A stretch of DNA of 64,000 nucleotides from Burkholderiaceae bacterium (GCA_004214155.1 SGYQ01000001.1:124001-188000); one strand, 5' to 3'. Positions 49,137 to 60,196 are shown, counted from the first letter of the stretch. The notes: generated from the sequence alone by a model not told the origin. Program-made: numbers and translations.

Positions 49137-50540
49137 ATGAAACAAACGCTATATGATAAGTTATGGGAAGAGCATGTTGTGCGCAGCCCGGAAGGGTCTA
49201 ATTTGTCGCTTATATACATTGATCGCCATTTAATTCATGAAGTAACGAGTCCTCAGGCATTTGAAGGCATGAGACTGAATGCTAGACCTTTATGGAGAAC
49301 TGAATCAAACTTAGCGGTTGTTGATCACAATGTGGCAACCGTCGATCGACATTTAGGTATCAAGGATAAGATTTCAAGGCAACAAATTGAAGCTCTGGGA
49401 AACAACACTTCAGCCTTTAAAATCAAATTTATTGATCTCAAGAATCCTTTTCAAGGAATCGTTCATGTCATTGGTCCGGAGCTTGGAGCTACTTTGCCGG
49501 GAATGACCGTAGTCTGTGGCGATTCGCACACGAGTACTCATGGAGCACTTGCTGCATTGGCTTTTGGAATAGGAACTTCAGAAGTGGAGCATGTTCTTGC
49601 TACAAGCTGTTTGTTATTAAAAAAAATGAAAAACTTTTCCATTTGTCTGGATAGCAGGGTTGGGAATCAGGTTTCTGCGAAAGATATTATTCTTTACACA
49701 ATAGGCAAAATTGGCATTGCTGGTGCTACCGGATGTACTATTGAATTCAGAGGAGAAGGGATTGAGGCACTGTCTGTCGAAGAGCGCATGACAATTTGTA
49801 ATATGTCCATAGAAGCAGGCGCTAAATCCAGTTTAGTTGCGTTTGATTCAGTTACTGAAGATTATGTAAAAAATAGGCCTTTATCTCCTGGCGGGGAGAA
49901 GTTAGAGAGAGCATTATCTTACTGGCGCACTTTAAAATCTGACTCGGGGGCGTATTTTGATCGCGAGTTACATTTAGATGCTAAAATCATCAGCCCACAA
50001 GTTACATGGGGTACTAATCCGGAGATGGTAACGTCATTTGCTGGTAGAATTCCTTCTGAGAATCAAGTAAAAACACCTGAGCAAGTACAAGCTTTTAAAA
50101 GGGCTATAGACTATATGGGATTAGTCCCAGGTAGCCCTATTAAAGACATATCTATTGATAAGGTTTTCATTGGCTCATGCACTAACTCGAGAATTGAAGA
50201 TCTCAGAGCGGCAGCAAATATTTTGAAAGGGAAAATGAAGTCTAAAGTAGTGTCCCAAGCCCTTGTTGTCCCCGGTTCCGGGTTGGTAAAAAGGCAAGCG
50301 GAGGAGGAAGGTATTCATGAAGTGTTTTTGTCGGCAGGTTTCGAGTGGCGAGACCCTGGATGCTCTATGTGCCTGGGCATGAATTCAGACCGACTCAATG
50401 AGGCTGAGAGGTGCGCCTCTACTTCTAACAGAAATTTTGAGGGTAGGCAGGGAAGAGGAGGTAGAACCCATTTATTGTCCCCGCAAAGTGCTGCAGCCTC
50501 TGCTATTGCGGGTAGACTGGTGGATGCAGGGAGTCTGTAA
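49137..50540 (+). CDS. leuC: 3-isopropylmalate dehydratase large subunit
   Basis: LeuC with LeuD isomerises isopropylmalate in leucine synthesis. The [4Fe-4S] cysteines are in GSCTNSR near 343 and [11 protein letters not shown] near 404. [12 protein letters not shown] near 125 is a family mark. 467 residues. leuA is not in the window. Confidence 0.97.
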   Translation: MKQTLYDKLWEEHVVRSPEGSNLSLIYIDRHLIHEVTSPQAFEGMRLNARPLWRTESNLAVVDHNVATVDRHLGIKDKISRQQIEALGNNTSAFKIKFIDLKNPFQGIVHVIGPELGATLPGMTVVCGDSHTSTHGALAALAFGIGTSEVEHVLATSCLLLKKMKNFSICLDSRVGNQVSAKDIILYTIGKIGIAGATGCTIEFRGEGIEALSVEERMTICNMSIEAGAKSSLVAFDSVTEDYVKNRPLSPGGEKLERALSYWRTLKSDSGAYFDRELHLDAKIISPQVTWGTNPEMVTSFAGRIPSENQVKTPEQVQAFKRAIDYMGLVPGSPIKDISIDKVFIGSCTNSRIEDLRAAANILKGKMKSKVVSQALVVPGSGLVKRQAEEEGIHEVFLSAGFEWRDPGCSMCLGMNSDRLNEAERCASTSNRNFEGRQGRGGRTHLLSPQSAAASAIAGRLVDAGSL

Positions 50541-50541
50541 A

Positions 50542-51210
50542 ATGAAATTGAAGCCTTTTTCTTCCCACACGGGATTAGTTTTGCCACTTGATGTATCCAA
50601 CGTAGATACCGACTTAATAATTCCGAAACAATATCTCAAGTCAATTAAAAAGGTTGGTTTCGGCCCCTATTTGTTTGATGAGTTACGTTATTTAGATAGT
50701 GCAGAATATGGAGATGATTGTTCGAAAAGAAAACTGAATCCTGAATTTATCTTGAATAAAGAAGAGTATCAAGGAGTTTCGGTTTTATTAGGTAGGGAAA
50801 ATTTTGGCTGTGGATCCTCTAGAGAACACGCTCCGTGGGCAATGTTAGATTATGGTTTTAGAGTAATAATAGCCCCTTCATTCGCAGATATTTTTTTTTC
50901 TAATTCGGTAAAAAACGGTTTGTTACCAATCGTACTTGACACAGAAATAATAGAACAACTTTTTGTTGCGGCCCGAAAAAATCATTTTTTTCGGCTAAAG
51001 GTTGATTTGCCATCTCAGCAAATAACCAATGCAGAATTAAACTTTAAAGAGGAGTTTGAGATTGCAGAGGATGTCAAAAGTTTCTTAATAGCGGGAATGG
51101 ATGAAATATCTATGACTCTTCAGTATAAACAGGATATCAAAAGTTATGAGAACCGACGATTAAAGGAAAAGCCCTGGATTGCCGAAGACCCTCAGGAGAT
51201 TTTGAAATGA
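50542..51210 (+). CDS. leuD: 3-isopropylmalate dehydratase small subunit
   Basis: The start is set at ATG 50542, one base after the leuC stop, because MKLKPFSSHTGLVLPLDVSNVDTDLIIPKQYL is the family N-terminus; the first 48 residues of the ORF track are out-of-frame leuC. The swivel-domain motif GRENFGCGSSREHAPWA is near 90. 222 residues. It overlaps leuB by 4 bp (ATGA). Confidence 0.96.
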   Translation: MKLKPFSSHTGLVLPLDVSNVDTDLIIPKQYLKSIKKVGFGPYLFDELRYLDSAEYGDDCSKRKLNPEFILNKEEYQGVSVLLGRENFGCGSSREHAPWAMLDYGFRVIIAPSFADIFFSNSVKNGLLPIVLDTEIIEQLFVAARKNHFFRLKVDLPSQQITNAELNFKEEFEIAEDVKSFLIAGMDEISMTLQYKQDIKSYENRRLKEKPWIAEDPQEILK

Positions 51211-52292
51211 AAACGTTTAATTTAGCTATCCTATCGGGCGATGGTATTGGACCAGAAATAATGACTGAGGCTCAAACTATATTAGAGTATCTAAAACAAG
51301 CTGGCCTTGTAGATTTTCAAATCCAAGAAGCGTTGGTTGGGGGCGCAAGTATACGTGATTCAGGGGTTGCTATTACAAATGCGACACTGGATATGGTTAA
51401 AACCGCGGATGCAATTTTATTTGGAGCTGTTGGGGATTATTCTTTTGATCACCTTCCGCAATCAGAGAGACCAGAAACGGCTATTTTAAAACTTCGGAAA
51501 GAACTCGAGTTATTCGCAAACATCAGGCCAATAGTAATTTTTGATGAATTAATTGCAAACTCTAATCTCAAGGCAGAGGTTTTACAAAACGTAAACTTTG
51601 TTATTGTACGTGAGCTTACTGGAGATATTTATTTTGGCGAACCTAGGGGAGAGAAAAAGATTAATGGAGTTCGCCATTGTTTTAATACAATGACGTATTC
51701 CGAGCTTGAGATAGAACGTATCGCAAATGTAGGATTTAAGTTGGCTGAGACTAGACGAAGAAAAGTAACTTCTGTTGATAAGGCAAACGTACTTGAGACA
51801 ATGCAGTTATGGAGAGATGTGGTTTCGAGAGTCTCTGAGTCCTATAAGGATATTGAATTACAACATCTGTACGTAGATAATGCTGCAATGCAGTTGGTCA
51901 ATTCGCCAGCACAATTTGATGTAATTGTTACAGGGAATATTTTTGGTGATATTTTGTCAGATCAGGCTTCCATGATTACAGGTTCGATAGGTCTTCTGCC
52001 ATCTGCATCTCTTAATGAAGGTTTGTTTGGTCTATATGAACCGATTCATGGGTCAGCACCGGATATAGCTGGTAAGAACAAAGCAAACCCTCTTGCGATG
52101 ATGTTATCGATGGCAATGATGTTCAGGCATTCTTTGGATAGAGCAGATATCGCAAATTTTATAGAGCAAGCAGTTAAAAATACTCTTGGGAAAAAAATTG
52201 CGACTCCAGATTTTTGCCGAGAAGGTTGGAGGGAAATTAGTACTAACGATATGGGTAGGGAAGTGCTTAAGGAGTTAAGTAAGCTATGCTAG
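51207..52292 (+). CDS. leuB: 3-isopropylmalate dehydrogenase
   Basis: This NAD-dependent oxidative decarboxylase has LSGDGIGPEIM near 10, the substrate arginines in LRKELELFANIRP near 93, and the cofactor loop LYEPIHGSAPDIAGKNKANP near 276. 361 residues. It overlaps asd by 7 bp. Confidence 0.97.
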   Translation: MKTFNLAILSGDGIGPEIMTEAQTILEYLKQAGLVDFQIQEALVGGASIRDSGVAITNATLDMVKTADAILFGAVGDYSFDHLPQSERPETAILKLRKELELFANIRPIVIFDELIANSNLKAEVLQNVNFVIVRELTGDIYFGEPRGEKKINGVRHCFNTMTYSELEIERIANVGFKLAETRRRKVTSVDKANVLETMQLWRDVVSRVSESYKDIELQHLYVDNAAMQLVNSPAQFDVIVTGNIFGDILSDQASMITGSIGLLPSASLNEGLFGLYEPIHGSAPDIAGKNKANPLAMMLSMAMMFRHSLDRADIANFIEQAVKNTLGKKIATPDFCREGWREISTNDMGREVLKELSKLC

Positions 52293-53425
52293 TTGGAATT
52301 GTTGGTTGGCGTGGCATGGTTGGTTCTGTTCTAATTCAACGAATGTTGCAAGAGGGAGACTTTAATTTCTTTGAAACTAAATTCTTCTCTACATCAAATG
52401 CGGGAGACAAAGTTCCGGAAAAAATTAAATTCAAAGGTAGTCATATACTCGCTGATGGCTTCGACGAAAGTGCTTTGGCTGATTGTGATGTTATTCTCAC
52501 GTGTCAGGGCTCTGAATACAGTAGGAAAATGTTTCCTACCCTTCGGTCAAAAGGCTGGAGTGGGTTTTGGATTGATGCTTCAAGGGAATTTAGAATGGAA
52601 GAAGAAACAACGATTGTTTTGGATCCATTGAATAGAAGTGGTATTGATCGTGCAATCAAAGCGGGGAGAAAAGTGTTTTGTGGCGGTAATTGTACGGTCA
52701 GTTGCCTTCTTATGGCGATTCATGGATTGGTGACAAACAATTTCGTTGAGTGGGTCAGTAGCACAACATATCAGGCTGCTTCTGGAGGAGGAGCAAAACA
52801 CATGAAGGAGCTACTTACTCAGGCAGGAAAAATTTATAATCAAGTTGATTCTTTGCTTTCTCAGGATAGCTCACATATTCTGGATATTGATAGTAAAGTC
52901 CTAGATACTCAAAAAAACTTTTCTGAGAATGAAATGCACTGTTTTAAAGTCCCTCTCGCAGGCTCATTGATCCCATGGATTGATCAAGATAGAAATGATG
53001 GTTGGAGTCTTGAAGAGTGGAAAGGCGATGTTGAATTAAATAAAATTTTAAGTTCTGATGAAAAAGAGAAGGTTAAAGTTGATTTCACTTGTGTAAGGGT
53101 CGGGGTCATGCGATGTCACAGCCAGTCGGTAATTTTAAAACTAAAACAAAAGTTAGACGTCGAGGATGTAGAAAAAATACTGGATGAAGCAAACCCATGG
53201 GTTGAAGTAGTTCCTAACAAAAAAGCTAATTCAGAACAATTCCTTTCTCCTTTGTATGCTAGCGGCACACTAAAGATTCCAATCGGAAGAGTTAGAAGAA
53301 TGAACTATGACGATTCATGTATAAGTGCTTTTACGATTGGCGACCAGCTTTTATGGGGAGCTGCGGAACCATTAAGGAGAGTGTTAAGAATAATAGTCGA
53401 CGAAAATTTTCCAAAGGATGTTTGA
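52286..53425 (+). CDS. asd: aspartate-semialdehyde dehydrogenase
   Basis: Asd makes the precursor of lysine, threonine, methionine and diaminopimelate. NADP loop VGWRGMVGSVL near 6; catalytic cysteine in GGNCTVSC near 135; substrate-binding RVGVMRCHSQSV near 272. 379 residues, the gammaproteobacterial-type long form. It overlaps truA by 8 bp. fimV, which often lies between asd and truA in related genomes, is absent. Confidence 0.96.
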   Translation: MLVGIVGWRGMVGSVLIQRMLQEGDFNFFETKFFSTSNAGDKVPEKIKFKGSHILADGFDESALADCDVILTCQGSEYSRKMFPTLRSKGWSGFWIDASREFRMEEETTIVLDPLNRSGIDRAIKAGRKVFCGGNCTVSCLLMAIHGLVTNNFVEWVSSTTYQAASGGGAKHMKELLTQAGKIYNQVDSLLSQDSSHILDIDSKVLDTQKNFSENEMHCFKVPLAGSLIPWIDQDRNDGWSLEEWKGDVELNKILSSDEKEKVKVDFTCVRVGVMRCHSQSVILKLKQKLDVEDVEKILDEANPWVEVVPNKKANSEQFLSPLYASGTLKIPIGRVRRMNYDDSCISAFTIGDQLLWGAAEPLRRVLRIIVDENFPKDV

Positions 53426-54179
53426 AGTGCGCTTAGCTCTAGGCATTGAATATGATGGGACTGAATGGTCTGGTTGGCAAAGTCAGCCCTCAAGAAATAC
53501 CGTTCAGGATCATTTGGAAGATGCTTTAGAGAAGTTCTCTTTAGAGAAGGTAAAGGTTATTTGTGCAGGAAGAACTGATGCAGGTGTCCATGCAAAGGAA
53601 CAGGTAGTTCATTTTGACACTGATTTAAATCGAGAAAGACATAGCTGGCTACGTGGCATAAATTCTTTTTTGCCTGCGTCAATAAACGTTAAGTGGGTAA
53701 GGTCGGTACCTTCTGACTTCCACGCCCGTTTCTCTGCAAAGTCGAGGAAATATAGCTACTCAATTTTAAATCAGAAGGTAAGATCTTCCTTGAATAGAAG
53801 TTTTACGACATGGATCGCAGTTCCTCTTGACCACAACAGGATCTCAGATGCTGCCAAATTATTGTTGGGGGTCCATGACTTTTCTGCTTTTCGTTCTAGC
53901 GAATGTCAGGCAAAATCTGCAGTTAGAAAAATCATTAACATAAATGTAGAAAAGGTAAATTCAATAATAAGGATTGAAATTGAAGCAAATGCTTTTTTAC
54001 ATCATATGGTGAGGAATATAGTCGGATGTTTTTTTGAAATTGGTAGAGGTGAAAAGTCAGTTGCGTGGATTAGGGAGGTCATTGATTCACGCGATAGAAG
54101 TATCTGCGCAAAAACTTTCCCTCCTGAAGGACTGTGTCTCGAGAAGATTGATTACGGGGATTTATTGAATGCGAACTAG
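53418..54179 (+). CDS. truA: tRNA pseudouridine38-40 synthase TruA
   Basis: The catalytic aspartate is in CAGRTDAGVHAKEQVVHFDT near 52-71. The N-terminal GIEYDGTEWSGWQ and the C-terminal FLHHMVRNIVGCFFEIGRG complete the family set. 253 residues. It overlaps asd and trpF, and is part of a tightly packed operon. Confidence 0.97.
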   Translation: MFEVRLALGIEYDGTEWSGWQSQPSRNTVQDHLEDALEKFSLEKVKVICAGRTDAGVHAKEQVVHFDTDLNRERHSWLRGINSFLPASINVKWVRSVPSDFHARFSAKSRKYSYSILNQKVRSSLNRSFTTWIAVPLDHNRISDAAKLLLGVHDFSAFRSSECQAKSAVRKIININVEKVNSIIRIEIEANAFLHHMVRNIVGCFFEIGRGEKSVAWIREVIDSRDRSICAKTFPPEGLCLEKIDYGDLLNAN

Positions 54180-54840
54180 GGTAAAGATTTGTGGTCTGAC
54201 AAGACCTGATGATGTAATTGTTGCTGTGAAAGCTGGTGCGGATGCGTTGGGGTTTGTATTTTACAAACAAAGCCCTCGCTATGTCAGTCCAGAAATTGCT
54301 AGAGAATTAGCTAATCTGGTTCCTGCCTGGGTTTCGACGGTTGGTTTATTTGTTAACTCTGGGTTTAACGAGATTTCTGAAGTGGCTGATTATGTCGGTG
54401 TGTCTCATGTACAGTTGCACGGTGATGAGCCTGAAACACTATGCAAAAAGATCAGCAGGCCTGTAATAAAAGCGATTCGTTTGCCAACTAGTGGTATTAT
54501 TAATCAAGTTAATTTGGATAAATTCACAAAAATATCAAAGAGCTATCTGGATTGCTGTTCCGCCATTTTATTAGATAGCGATACTCAAAGCTTTGGTGGG
54601 AGTGGGAAAACTTTTAATTGGGAAGTTTTGGATGAGTTGACCCCAAAACTTAATGGAAAATGGGTATTAAGCGGTGGCTTGAATGTCGGTAATATTGAAC
54701 AGGTGATGACTAGGTTTAATCCTCCTTTTGTGGATGTCTCCAGTGGTGTAGAGTTGAAAGAATTAGGCAAGAAGAGATCTGGCATTAAGGACCATAATGA
54801 GATAGAAGATTTCTTGAAAGTGGTTGCGAGTTTTAATTGA
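54169..54840 (+). CDS. trpF: phosphoribosylanthranilate isomerase
   Basis: This TIM-barrel enzyme catalyses the third step of tryptophan synthesis. VKICGLTRPDDVIVAVKAGADALGFVF with the catalytic cysteine, HVQLHGDE near 83, DSDTQSFGGSGKTFNW near 141 and LSGGLNVGNIEQ near 166 are visible. 223 residues. trpB follows after 34 bp. Confidence 0.96.
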   Translation: MRTRVKICGLTRPDDVIVAVKAGADALGFVFYKQSPRYVSPEIARELANLVPAWVSTVGLFVNSGFNEISEVADYVGVSHVQLHGDEPETLCKKISRPVIKAIRLPTSGIINQVNLDKFTKISKSYLDCCSAILLDSDTQSFGGSGKTFNWEVLDELTPKLNGKWVLSGGLNVGNIEQVMTRFNPPFVDVSSGVELKELGKKRSGIKDHNEIEDFLKVVASFN

Positions 54841-54874
54841 ATAGATAAGTTCAAAAAATTGGGAGTGTTTAAGG

Positions 54875-56089
54875 ATGAAGTTAAAAAGATTTACGGGTTA
54901 TGACTTTCCAGATTCTAAAGGACATTTCGGCCCGTATGGGGGCTCGTTTGTCTCTGAAACGTTGTTTGCAGCGTTAGAAAAATTAGATCAAGATTATTCT
55001 GTTGCCATTAACGATAGAAAGTTTTTGGATCAGTTTGAAAAAGAATTAAAAACATTTGTCGGACGTCCATCCCCCATCTTCCATGCACAAAGATGGTCTG
55101 AAAAGATCGGCGGAGGCCAATTATATTTTAAAAGGGAAGATCTCAATCATACTGGAGCTCACAAAATTAATAACACTATCGGCCAGGTTTTGCTTGCGAA
55201 ACGAACCGGAAAAAAAAGAGTTATAGCAGAAACGGGAGCAGGGCAACATGGGGTAGCAACCGCTACTGTGGCAGCTAGATTTGGTATGGAATGTACTGTC
55301 TACATGGGTTCGACTGATGTTGAGAGACAAGCTCAGAATGTATACCGTATGAAGCTTTTGGGGGCGGAAGTTGTGCCCGTTACTGCTGGGTCAAAAACCT
55401 TAAAAGATGCTCTTAATGAGGCTATGCGGGATTGGGTGACAAATGTGGAAAATACTTTTTACATTATAGGTACTGTTGCGGGCCCTCACCCTTACCCTAA
55501 GTTAGTAAGGGATTTTAATTCGGTTGTTGGTAAAGAATGTAAAATCCAAATGAAAGATTTGACCGGAAGAAATCCCGATTACATTGTTGCCTGCGTCGGA
55601 GGAGGTAGTAATGCTTTAGGAATTTTTTACGATTATATACCTTGCGAGGAAGTAGAGTTAATAGGAGTGGAAGCAGCAGGGGAGGGTTTAGGTTCCGGCA
55701 AACATTCTGCTTCGTTATCAGCTGGGAAGCCTGGAATACTGCACGGAACGAGAACTTATTTATTACAAGATTCAAACGGACAAGTTGAAGAAACACATTC
55801 CATTTCTGCAGGTTTAGATTATCCTGGTGTGGGGCCTGAACATGCGCACCTAAAAGATATAAATAGGGTGAAGTATGTAGGAGCTTCAGACAGAGAGGCA
55901 TTGGCCGCGTTTCATGATTGTTGTAGAATCGAAGGGATTATACCGGCTCTTGAGACCAGTCACGCAATAGCGTATGCGACGAAGCTAGCGAAGGGTTTAG
56001 ACAAGGATAAAATCGTACTAGTAAATTTATCTGGACGTGGCGACAAGGATATGCACACGGTTTCTCAATATCTCGCGGTTGATACATAG
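54875..56089 (+). CDS. trpB: tryptophan synthase beta subunit
   Basis: The PLP lysine lies in [13 protein letters not shown] near 96. [17 protein letters not shown] near 119 and the PLP phosphate loop [12 protein letters not shown] near 241 are intact. 404 residues. The stop TAG directly abuts the trpA ATG. GGAGTG and AAGG lie upstream of its ATG. Confidence 0.98.
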   Translation: MKLKRFTGYDFPDSKGHFGPYGGSFVSETLFAALEKLDQDYSVAINDRKFLDQFEKELKTFVGRPSPIFHAQRWSEKIGGGQLYFKREDLNHTGAHKINNTIGQVLLAKRTGKKRVIAETGAGQHGVATATVAARFGMECTVYMGSTDVERQAQNVYRMKLLGAEVVPVTAGSKTLKDALNEAMRDWVTNVENTFYIIGTVAGPHPYPKLVRDFNSVVGKECKIQMKDLTGRNPDYIVACVGGGSNALGIFYDYIPCEEVELIGVEAAGEGLGSGKHSASLSAGKPGILHGTRTYLLQDSNGQVEETHSISAGLDYPGVGPEHAHLKDINRVKYVGASDREALAAFHDCCRIEGIIPALETSHAIAYATKLAKGLDKDKIVLVNLSGRGDKDMHTVSQYLAVDT

Positions 56090-56908
56090 ATGCACCATTC
56101 CCGTCTAGAGAAGTGTTTCGATGAGTTGAAACGTTTAAAAAAAAAGGCTTTAATTCCCTACATTACTGCAGGTGACCCCTTGCCAGACTTGACTGTGAAT
56201 CTAATGCACGCTCTTGTGGAAAGTGGAGCTGATATAATCGAGCTAGGGGTTCCGTTTTCTGACCCCATTGCTGACGGCCCGATAATTCAGAGAGCTAGTG
56301 AAAGAGCTCTTAATCAGGGAGTAAATTTAGAGGCTTGTTTGAATTTTGTCAGTGATTTTCGTGCCACGAACAAAGTAACGCCCATTGTTTTGATGGGTTA
56401 TATGAATCCCATAGAGCAATTTGGTTGGGATCATTTTGCTGATAAGGCCGCTAATGTTGGTGTCGACGGAGTATTAGTAGTTGATTGTCCTCCGGAGGAA
56501 TCAAAAATGTTCTTTAATAAATTAAAAGCTCAGCATATCGATTGTATCCATTTAGTTGCTCCCACTACTTCAGAGGAACGTCTAAAAAAGATTTTAGGAG
56601 AGGCCTCTGGGTATATATATTATGTTTCCTTAAGGGGTGTGACAGGGTCTGATAAGTTAAACCCAGTGGATGTTTCCCGAAAAATTAATTTCGTTAAAAA
56701 GCATACGAAACTACCTGTGGCCGTTGGCTTTGGTATATCATCTAGGAAAAGTGTTTTTGACATGGCTAAAACAGATGCGGATGGTGTTGTGATTGGAAGT
56801 GCGTTAATTAGGGCTATGGAAGAAGCAGGGTCCGAAGGGGGTTCTCCAATAGAAACGGTTAAAAGTCGATTAGATGACTTGAGCAAGGGATTGTCAAAGA
56901 AAAGGTAA
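56090..56908 (+). CDS. trpA: tryptophan synthase alpha subunit
   Basis: [13 protein letters not shown] near 21, the catalytic Glu in [22 protein letters not shown] near 49, and the loop [11 protein letters not shown] near 185 mark TrpA. 272 residues. It begins with no gap after trpB, consistent with coupled synthesis of the alpha2beta2 complex. Confidence 0.97.
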   Translation: MHHSRLEKCFDELKRLKKKALIPYITAGDPLPDLTVNLMHALVESGADIIELGVPFSDPIADGPIIQRASERALNQGVNLEACLNFVSDFRATNKVTPIVLMGYMNPIEQFGWDHFADKAANVGVDGVLVVDCPPEESKMFFNKLKAQHIDCIHLVAPTTSEERLKKILGEASGYIYYVSLRGVTGSDKLNPVDVSRKINFVKKHTKLPVAVGFGISSRKSVFDMAKTDADGVVIGSALIRAMEEAGSEGGSPIETVKSRLDDLSKGLSKKR

Positions 56909-56913
56909 TATTG

Positions 56914-57771
56914 GTGAGTTGGTTAGAGAATATAATTCCTCCAAGAATTAAAAAAGGTAACAGCCAAAAGAAAACCATACCAGACGGGGTTTGGGTCAAA
57001 TGTCCTGACTGTGATTCGGTTTTATATAGGGAGGATTTAGATGCAAACATGCAAGTATGTCCAAAATGTCAACACCACCTTCGTATAAGTGCTCGGAAGA
57101 GAGCTGAGCATCTCCTAGATGATCACAATTTTAAAGAGTTAGCGAAGGATGTAAAACCCAAGGATTTTTTAAAATTCAAGGATATAAAGAGTTACCCGCA
57201 GAGAATTAATGAAGCCTCAATTTCCACTGGGGAGTCGGATGCTCTTGTTCTTGTTGTCGGCAGTATAATGAAGATTAAATCAGTTGTGGCATTATTCGAG
57301 TTCGACTTCATGGGAGGCTCGATGGGCTCGGTTGTGGGTGAGAAGTTTGTGCGTGGAATTGAGCATGCAACGGAAAATAATATCCCGTTTGTTTCCGTCG
57401 CTGCGAGTGGTGGTGCTCGTATGCAAGAAGGTTTAATGTCATTAATGCAGATGGCAAAAACTACGGCCGCTTTGAAGAAACTGGACGAAAAAAAAATTCC
57501 GTATATCTCAATACTCACTGACCCAACTATGGGAGGGGTTTCTGCTAGCTTTGCTTTCGTGGCTGATGTCGTAATCGCGGAACCAAATGCCTTAATTGGT
57601 TTTGCTGGACCAAGAGTTATCGAGCAAACTGTAAGAGAAAAATTGCCTAAGGGTTTTCAAAGGTCGGAATTTTTACTTAAAAAAGGTTCAATTGATCTGA
57701 TCATTGATCGCAGGGATCTAAGAAAAAAAGTTGGAAGTTTGTTGTCTTTACTAAAAGACTCTAAGATGTAA
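56914..57771 (+). CDS. accD: acetyl-CoA carboxylase carboxyltransferase subunit beta
   Basis: AccD works with AccA to carboxylate acetyl-CoA. The zinc ribbon ([14 protein letters not shown] .. [12 protein letters not shown]) is near 29-53 and [23 protein letters not shown] near 164. The start GTG 56914 gives the family N-terminus (M)SWLEN; the track's TTG 56911 adds one residue. About 285 residues. Placement after trpA and before folC is typical for betaproteobacteria. Confidence 0.96.
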   Translation: MSWLENIIPPRIKKGNSQKKTIPDGVWVKCPDCDSVLYREDLDANMQVCPKCQHHLRISARKRAEHLLDDHNFKELAKDVKPKDFLKFKDIKSYPQRINEASISTGESDALVLVVGSIMKIKSVVALFEFDFMGGSMGSVVGEKFVRGIEHATENNIPFVSVAASGGARMQEGLMSLMQMAKTTAALKKLDEKKIPYISILTDPTMGGVSASFAFVADVVIAEPNALIGFAGPRVIEQTVREKLPKGFQRSEFLLKKGSIDLIIDRRDLRKKVGSLLSLLKDSKM

Positions 57772-57781
57772 AAAGTTTTTT

Positions 57782-59119
57782 ATGATTGATAATCCCAGTG
57801 AGTTAGATAAGTGGTTAATAAAGCTACTGGATGCGCACCCCAAACAAATCGCATTAGGACTTCGGAGAGCTGGTTCCGTTGCGGAAAGGATGTGCCTTAA
57901 AATCGTAGATAAAAAAATTAGGTTGAATTCGAAGGTTATTATAGTAGGTGGTACAAATGGAAAAGGGTCAGTATGTGCGTTTTTAGAAAATATTCTTTTG
58001 TCGGAAGGTTACACAACGACGCTTTATACATCACCTCATATTTTAACTTTTAAAGAAAGACTAAGGAGTAATGGAGAATTATTAGACGACTCAGTTTGGA
58101 TCGAGGCATTTGGTGCAGTAGAGGATGCCAAAATTGTAGTCCCAGAGAAGAAATTAACCTTTTTTGAGTTCTCCACGCTAGCAGCAATACTAATATCAAG
58201 TAAGTTAAACCCTGATGTGGCAATTTTTGAAATAGGGTTAGGGGGTCGACTTGATGCAGTAAACTTACTCGACAGTGATTGTACTGTATTAACATCAATT
58301 GATTTAGACCATGAAAACTTTTTGGGAAACACGAGAGAAAAAATTGCCTGGGAAAAAGTTCATATCGCAAGACCAGGAAAGCCCATCGTTATTGCTGAAG
58401 AGAATCCTCCGGAAATTTTATACTCATTCTGTGAAAAAATTGGAGCAAAACAGATACGAGTTAATAAAGACTATCATTATAAACAGGTAGGTAATCAATG
58501 GAGTTGGTATGGTCTAGAGACAACACGACATGCCCTCTCAATCCCATCACTCCGGGGCAAGCATCAATTACGTAATGCATCTGCAGCACTTGCCTGTGTG
58601 GAATCGTTATCGGAGGAATTCCCGATTAGTCAGGGTTCTATAAGAAAAGCATTAGTCTCTGTAAACTTACCTGGTCGTTTGCAAGTCCTCGCAGGTCAGC
58701 CAACAATAGTTCTTGATGTAGCTCACAATGCTTCTGCAGGTCGCGTATTGGCATCAGGTCTGGGAGAAATTGGTTTTTACCCTATGACTGTAGGGGTGGT
58801 AGGGCTTTTGGATGATAAGGATAGCTTGGCTATTTTCGAGGCACTAAAGTCAAAAATCGATAAGTGGTTTTTAGTTAGCTTAGACCCGCAAAGGTCTATG
58901 AATAGAGGGAGGCGCGCTGATTCTTTGAAAAAAACTTTAATTGAGTTAATTCCAGAAGCTGACGTACACTGTTTTGATGGGCCTGAAGAGGGATTTACAG
59001 AAGCCTGCAGAATTTGTAATAAAGAGGATAGGATAGTAGTTTGTGGCTCTTTTGTTACGGTCTCAGCAGTATGGCCTTTAGCGGAAAAATTTCTTAAAGG
59101 AACAGAGAAAGGTGAATAA
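57782..59119 (+). CDS. folC: folylpolyglutamate synthase / dihydrofolate synthase
   Basis: FolC adds glutamate to dihydropteroate and folates, completing the pathway begun by folP at 32 kb. P-loop IIVGGTNGKGSVCAFLE near 52, FEIGLGGRLDAVNLLD near 150 and the Mur-ligase-like LDVAHNASAGRVLA near 310 are visible. 445 residues. Confidence 0.95.
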   Translation: MIDNPSELDKWLIKLLDAHPKQIALGLRRAGSVAERMCLKIVDKKIRLNSKVIIVGGTNGKGSVCAFLENILLSEGYTTTLYTSPHILTFKERLRSNGELLDDSVWIEAFGAVEDAKIVVPEKKLTFFEFSTLAAILISSKLNPDVAIFEIGLGGRLDAVNLLDSDCTVLTSIDLDHENFLGNTREKIAWEKVHIARPGKPIVIAEENPPEILYSFCEKIGAKQIRVNKDYHYKQVGNQWSWYGLETTRHALSIPSLRGKHQLRNASAALACVESLSEEFPISQGSIRKALVSVNLPGRLQVLAGQPTIVLDVAHNASAGRVLASGLGEIGFYPMTVGVVGLLDDKDSLAIFEALKSKIDKWFLVSLDPQRSMNRGRRADSLKKTLIELIPEADVHCFDGPEEGFTEACRICNKEDRIVVCGSFVTVSAVWPLAEKFLKGTEKGE

Positions 59120-59166
59120 AAACTTGTTTTTCATTCACTCATTGAATATCTTGAGGTCTTGGCAAG

Positions 59167-59670
59167 GTGAGAAGTAAAGAAAATATATCTGATCCATTTT
59201 TGTCTGCTAAAAAAAAGGCTAGGCATAGATTGATCGGAGTCTGTTTGTTTTCTCTATTTTTATATTTTTTGGGTGACGTTTTCTTTAACTTACCTCCTAA
59301 ATATTTACCAACTGATTTCGTAGTTGAAACCTTAGAAGAGAGCCGCTCAAGTAGAGAGCTCGCTTCGGAATACAACCGACTAAACAGAAAGCTGGGGAAA
59401 GTAATAGGGGATGAAGATATTGAGATGTTAAAAAATCTCAAAAGAAAAAATTGGTTTGTCGAAGCTGGTATGTTTGATAATAGAGAAAAAGCAAAATTAC
59501 TAAATGAAAGATTGATACTCGAAGGGTATTCGCCTAATCTCAAAGAGAGAAAAGTCGGGGACGGGTATATTTTTCTTGTTATCCTAGGCCCCTTCAATCT
59601 AGTAAAGGCAGAGGAAATAGTGAATAAAATGATTAGTAAAGGTCTGAGGGCAGACCTTAACAGGTTTTAA
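59167..59670 (+). CDS. dedD: SPOR-domain cell-division protein, DedD-like
   Basis: 167 residues from GTG. A short basic cytoplasmic end, one membrane helix (LIGVCLFSLFLYFLGDVFF near 23-41), a charged linker and a C-terminal SPOR fold (WFVEAGMFDNREKAKLLNERLILEGY .. FLVILGPF) that binds denuded septal peptidoglycan. Its position between folC and cvpA is that of dedD. The linker is shorter than in most DedD proteins. Confidence 0.82.
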   Translation: MRSKENISDPFLSAKKKARHRLIGVCLFSLFLYFLGDVFFNLPPKYLPTDFVVETLEESRSSRELASEYNRLNRKLGKVIGDEDIEMLKNLKRKNWFVEAGMFDNREKAKLLNERLILEGYSPNLKERKVGDGYIFLVILGPFNLVKAEEIVNKMISKGLRADLNRF

Positions 59671-59677
59671 GATCAAA

Positions 59678-60196
59678 TTGATTGAAGAATTTACCTGGGT
59701 TGATATTGTCGTTTTTGTAATACTCTCTTCATCATTTTTACTTTCTATACTGAGGGGACTGGTTTACGAGCTGTCGTCAATAATAGTTTGGGGCCTTAGT
59801 ATATTTTGTGCTTATAATTTTGGTTTCTACTTTTCTGCTATATTTCCAGAACATTTGTCACCAGAGTTGCGAACTATCTTCGGTTCTTTGTTAGTTTTAT
59901 TTATTGCAATTTTATTGTCAAAAATGATTGTATTATCATTAAAGGAAATAATAGAAAAATCAGGTGGTGGAAGTTTAGATAAAATATTTGGCGCATTCTT
60001 CGGAATATTACGCGGAGGATTGATAGTGGTGGCGTTATCATTATTGGGAACCATGACTGCATTAACGGAAGAAGAGGCGTGGGTGAACGCAAAAACTCGG
60101 GCGTATTTGGAATTCTCTGTGATTCAAACAATCCCTTATCTTCCAGAAACTGTGGTGGATAAAATTAAAATTGATTTTGAGGGGGAACTTAATTAA
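59678..60196 (+). CDS. cvpA: CvpA family membrane protein
   Basis: 172 residues, with four hydrophobic segments. The N-terminus FTWVDIVVFVILSSSFLLSILRGLVYEL is typical of CvpA, needed for colicin V production in E. coli and for envelope tolerance elsewhere; molecular role unclear. The start is TTG with no clear Shine-Dalgarno. The stop TAA shares its last base with the purF ATG; cvpA-purF is conserved. Confidence 0.92.
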   Translation: MIEEFTWVDIVVFVILSSSFLLSILRGLVYELSSIIVWGLSIFCAYNFGFYFSAIFPEHLSPELRTIFGSLLVLFIAILLSKMIVLSLKEIIEKSGGGSLDKIFGAFFGILRGGLIVVALSLLGTMTALTEEEAWVNAKTRAYLEFSVIQTIPYLPETVVDKIKIDFEGELN

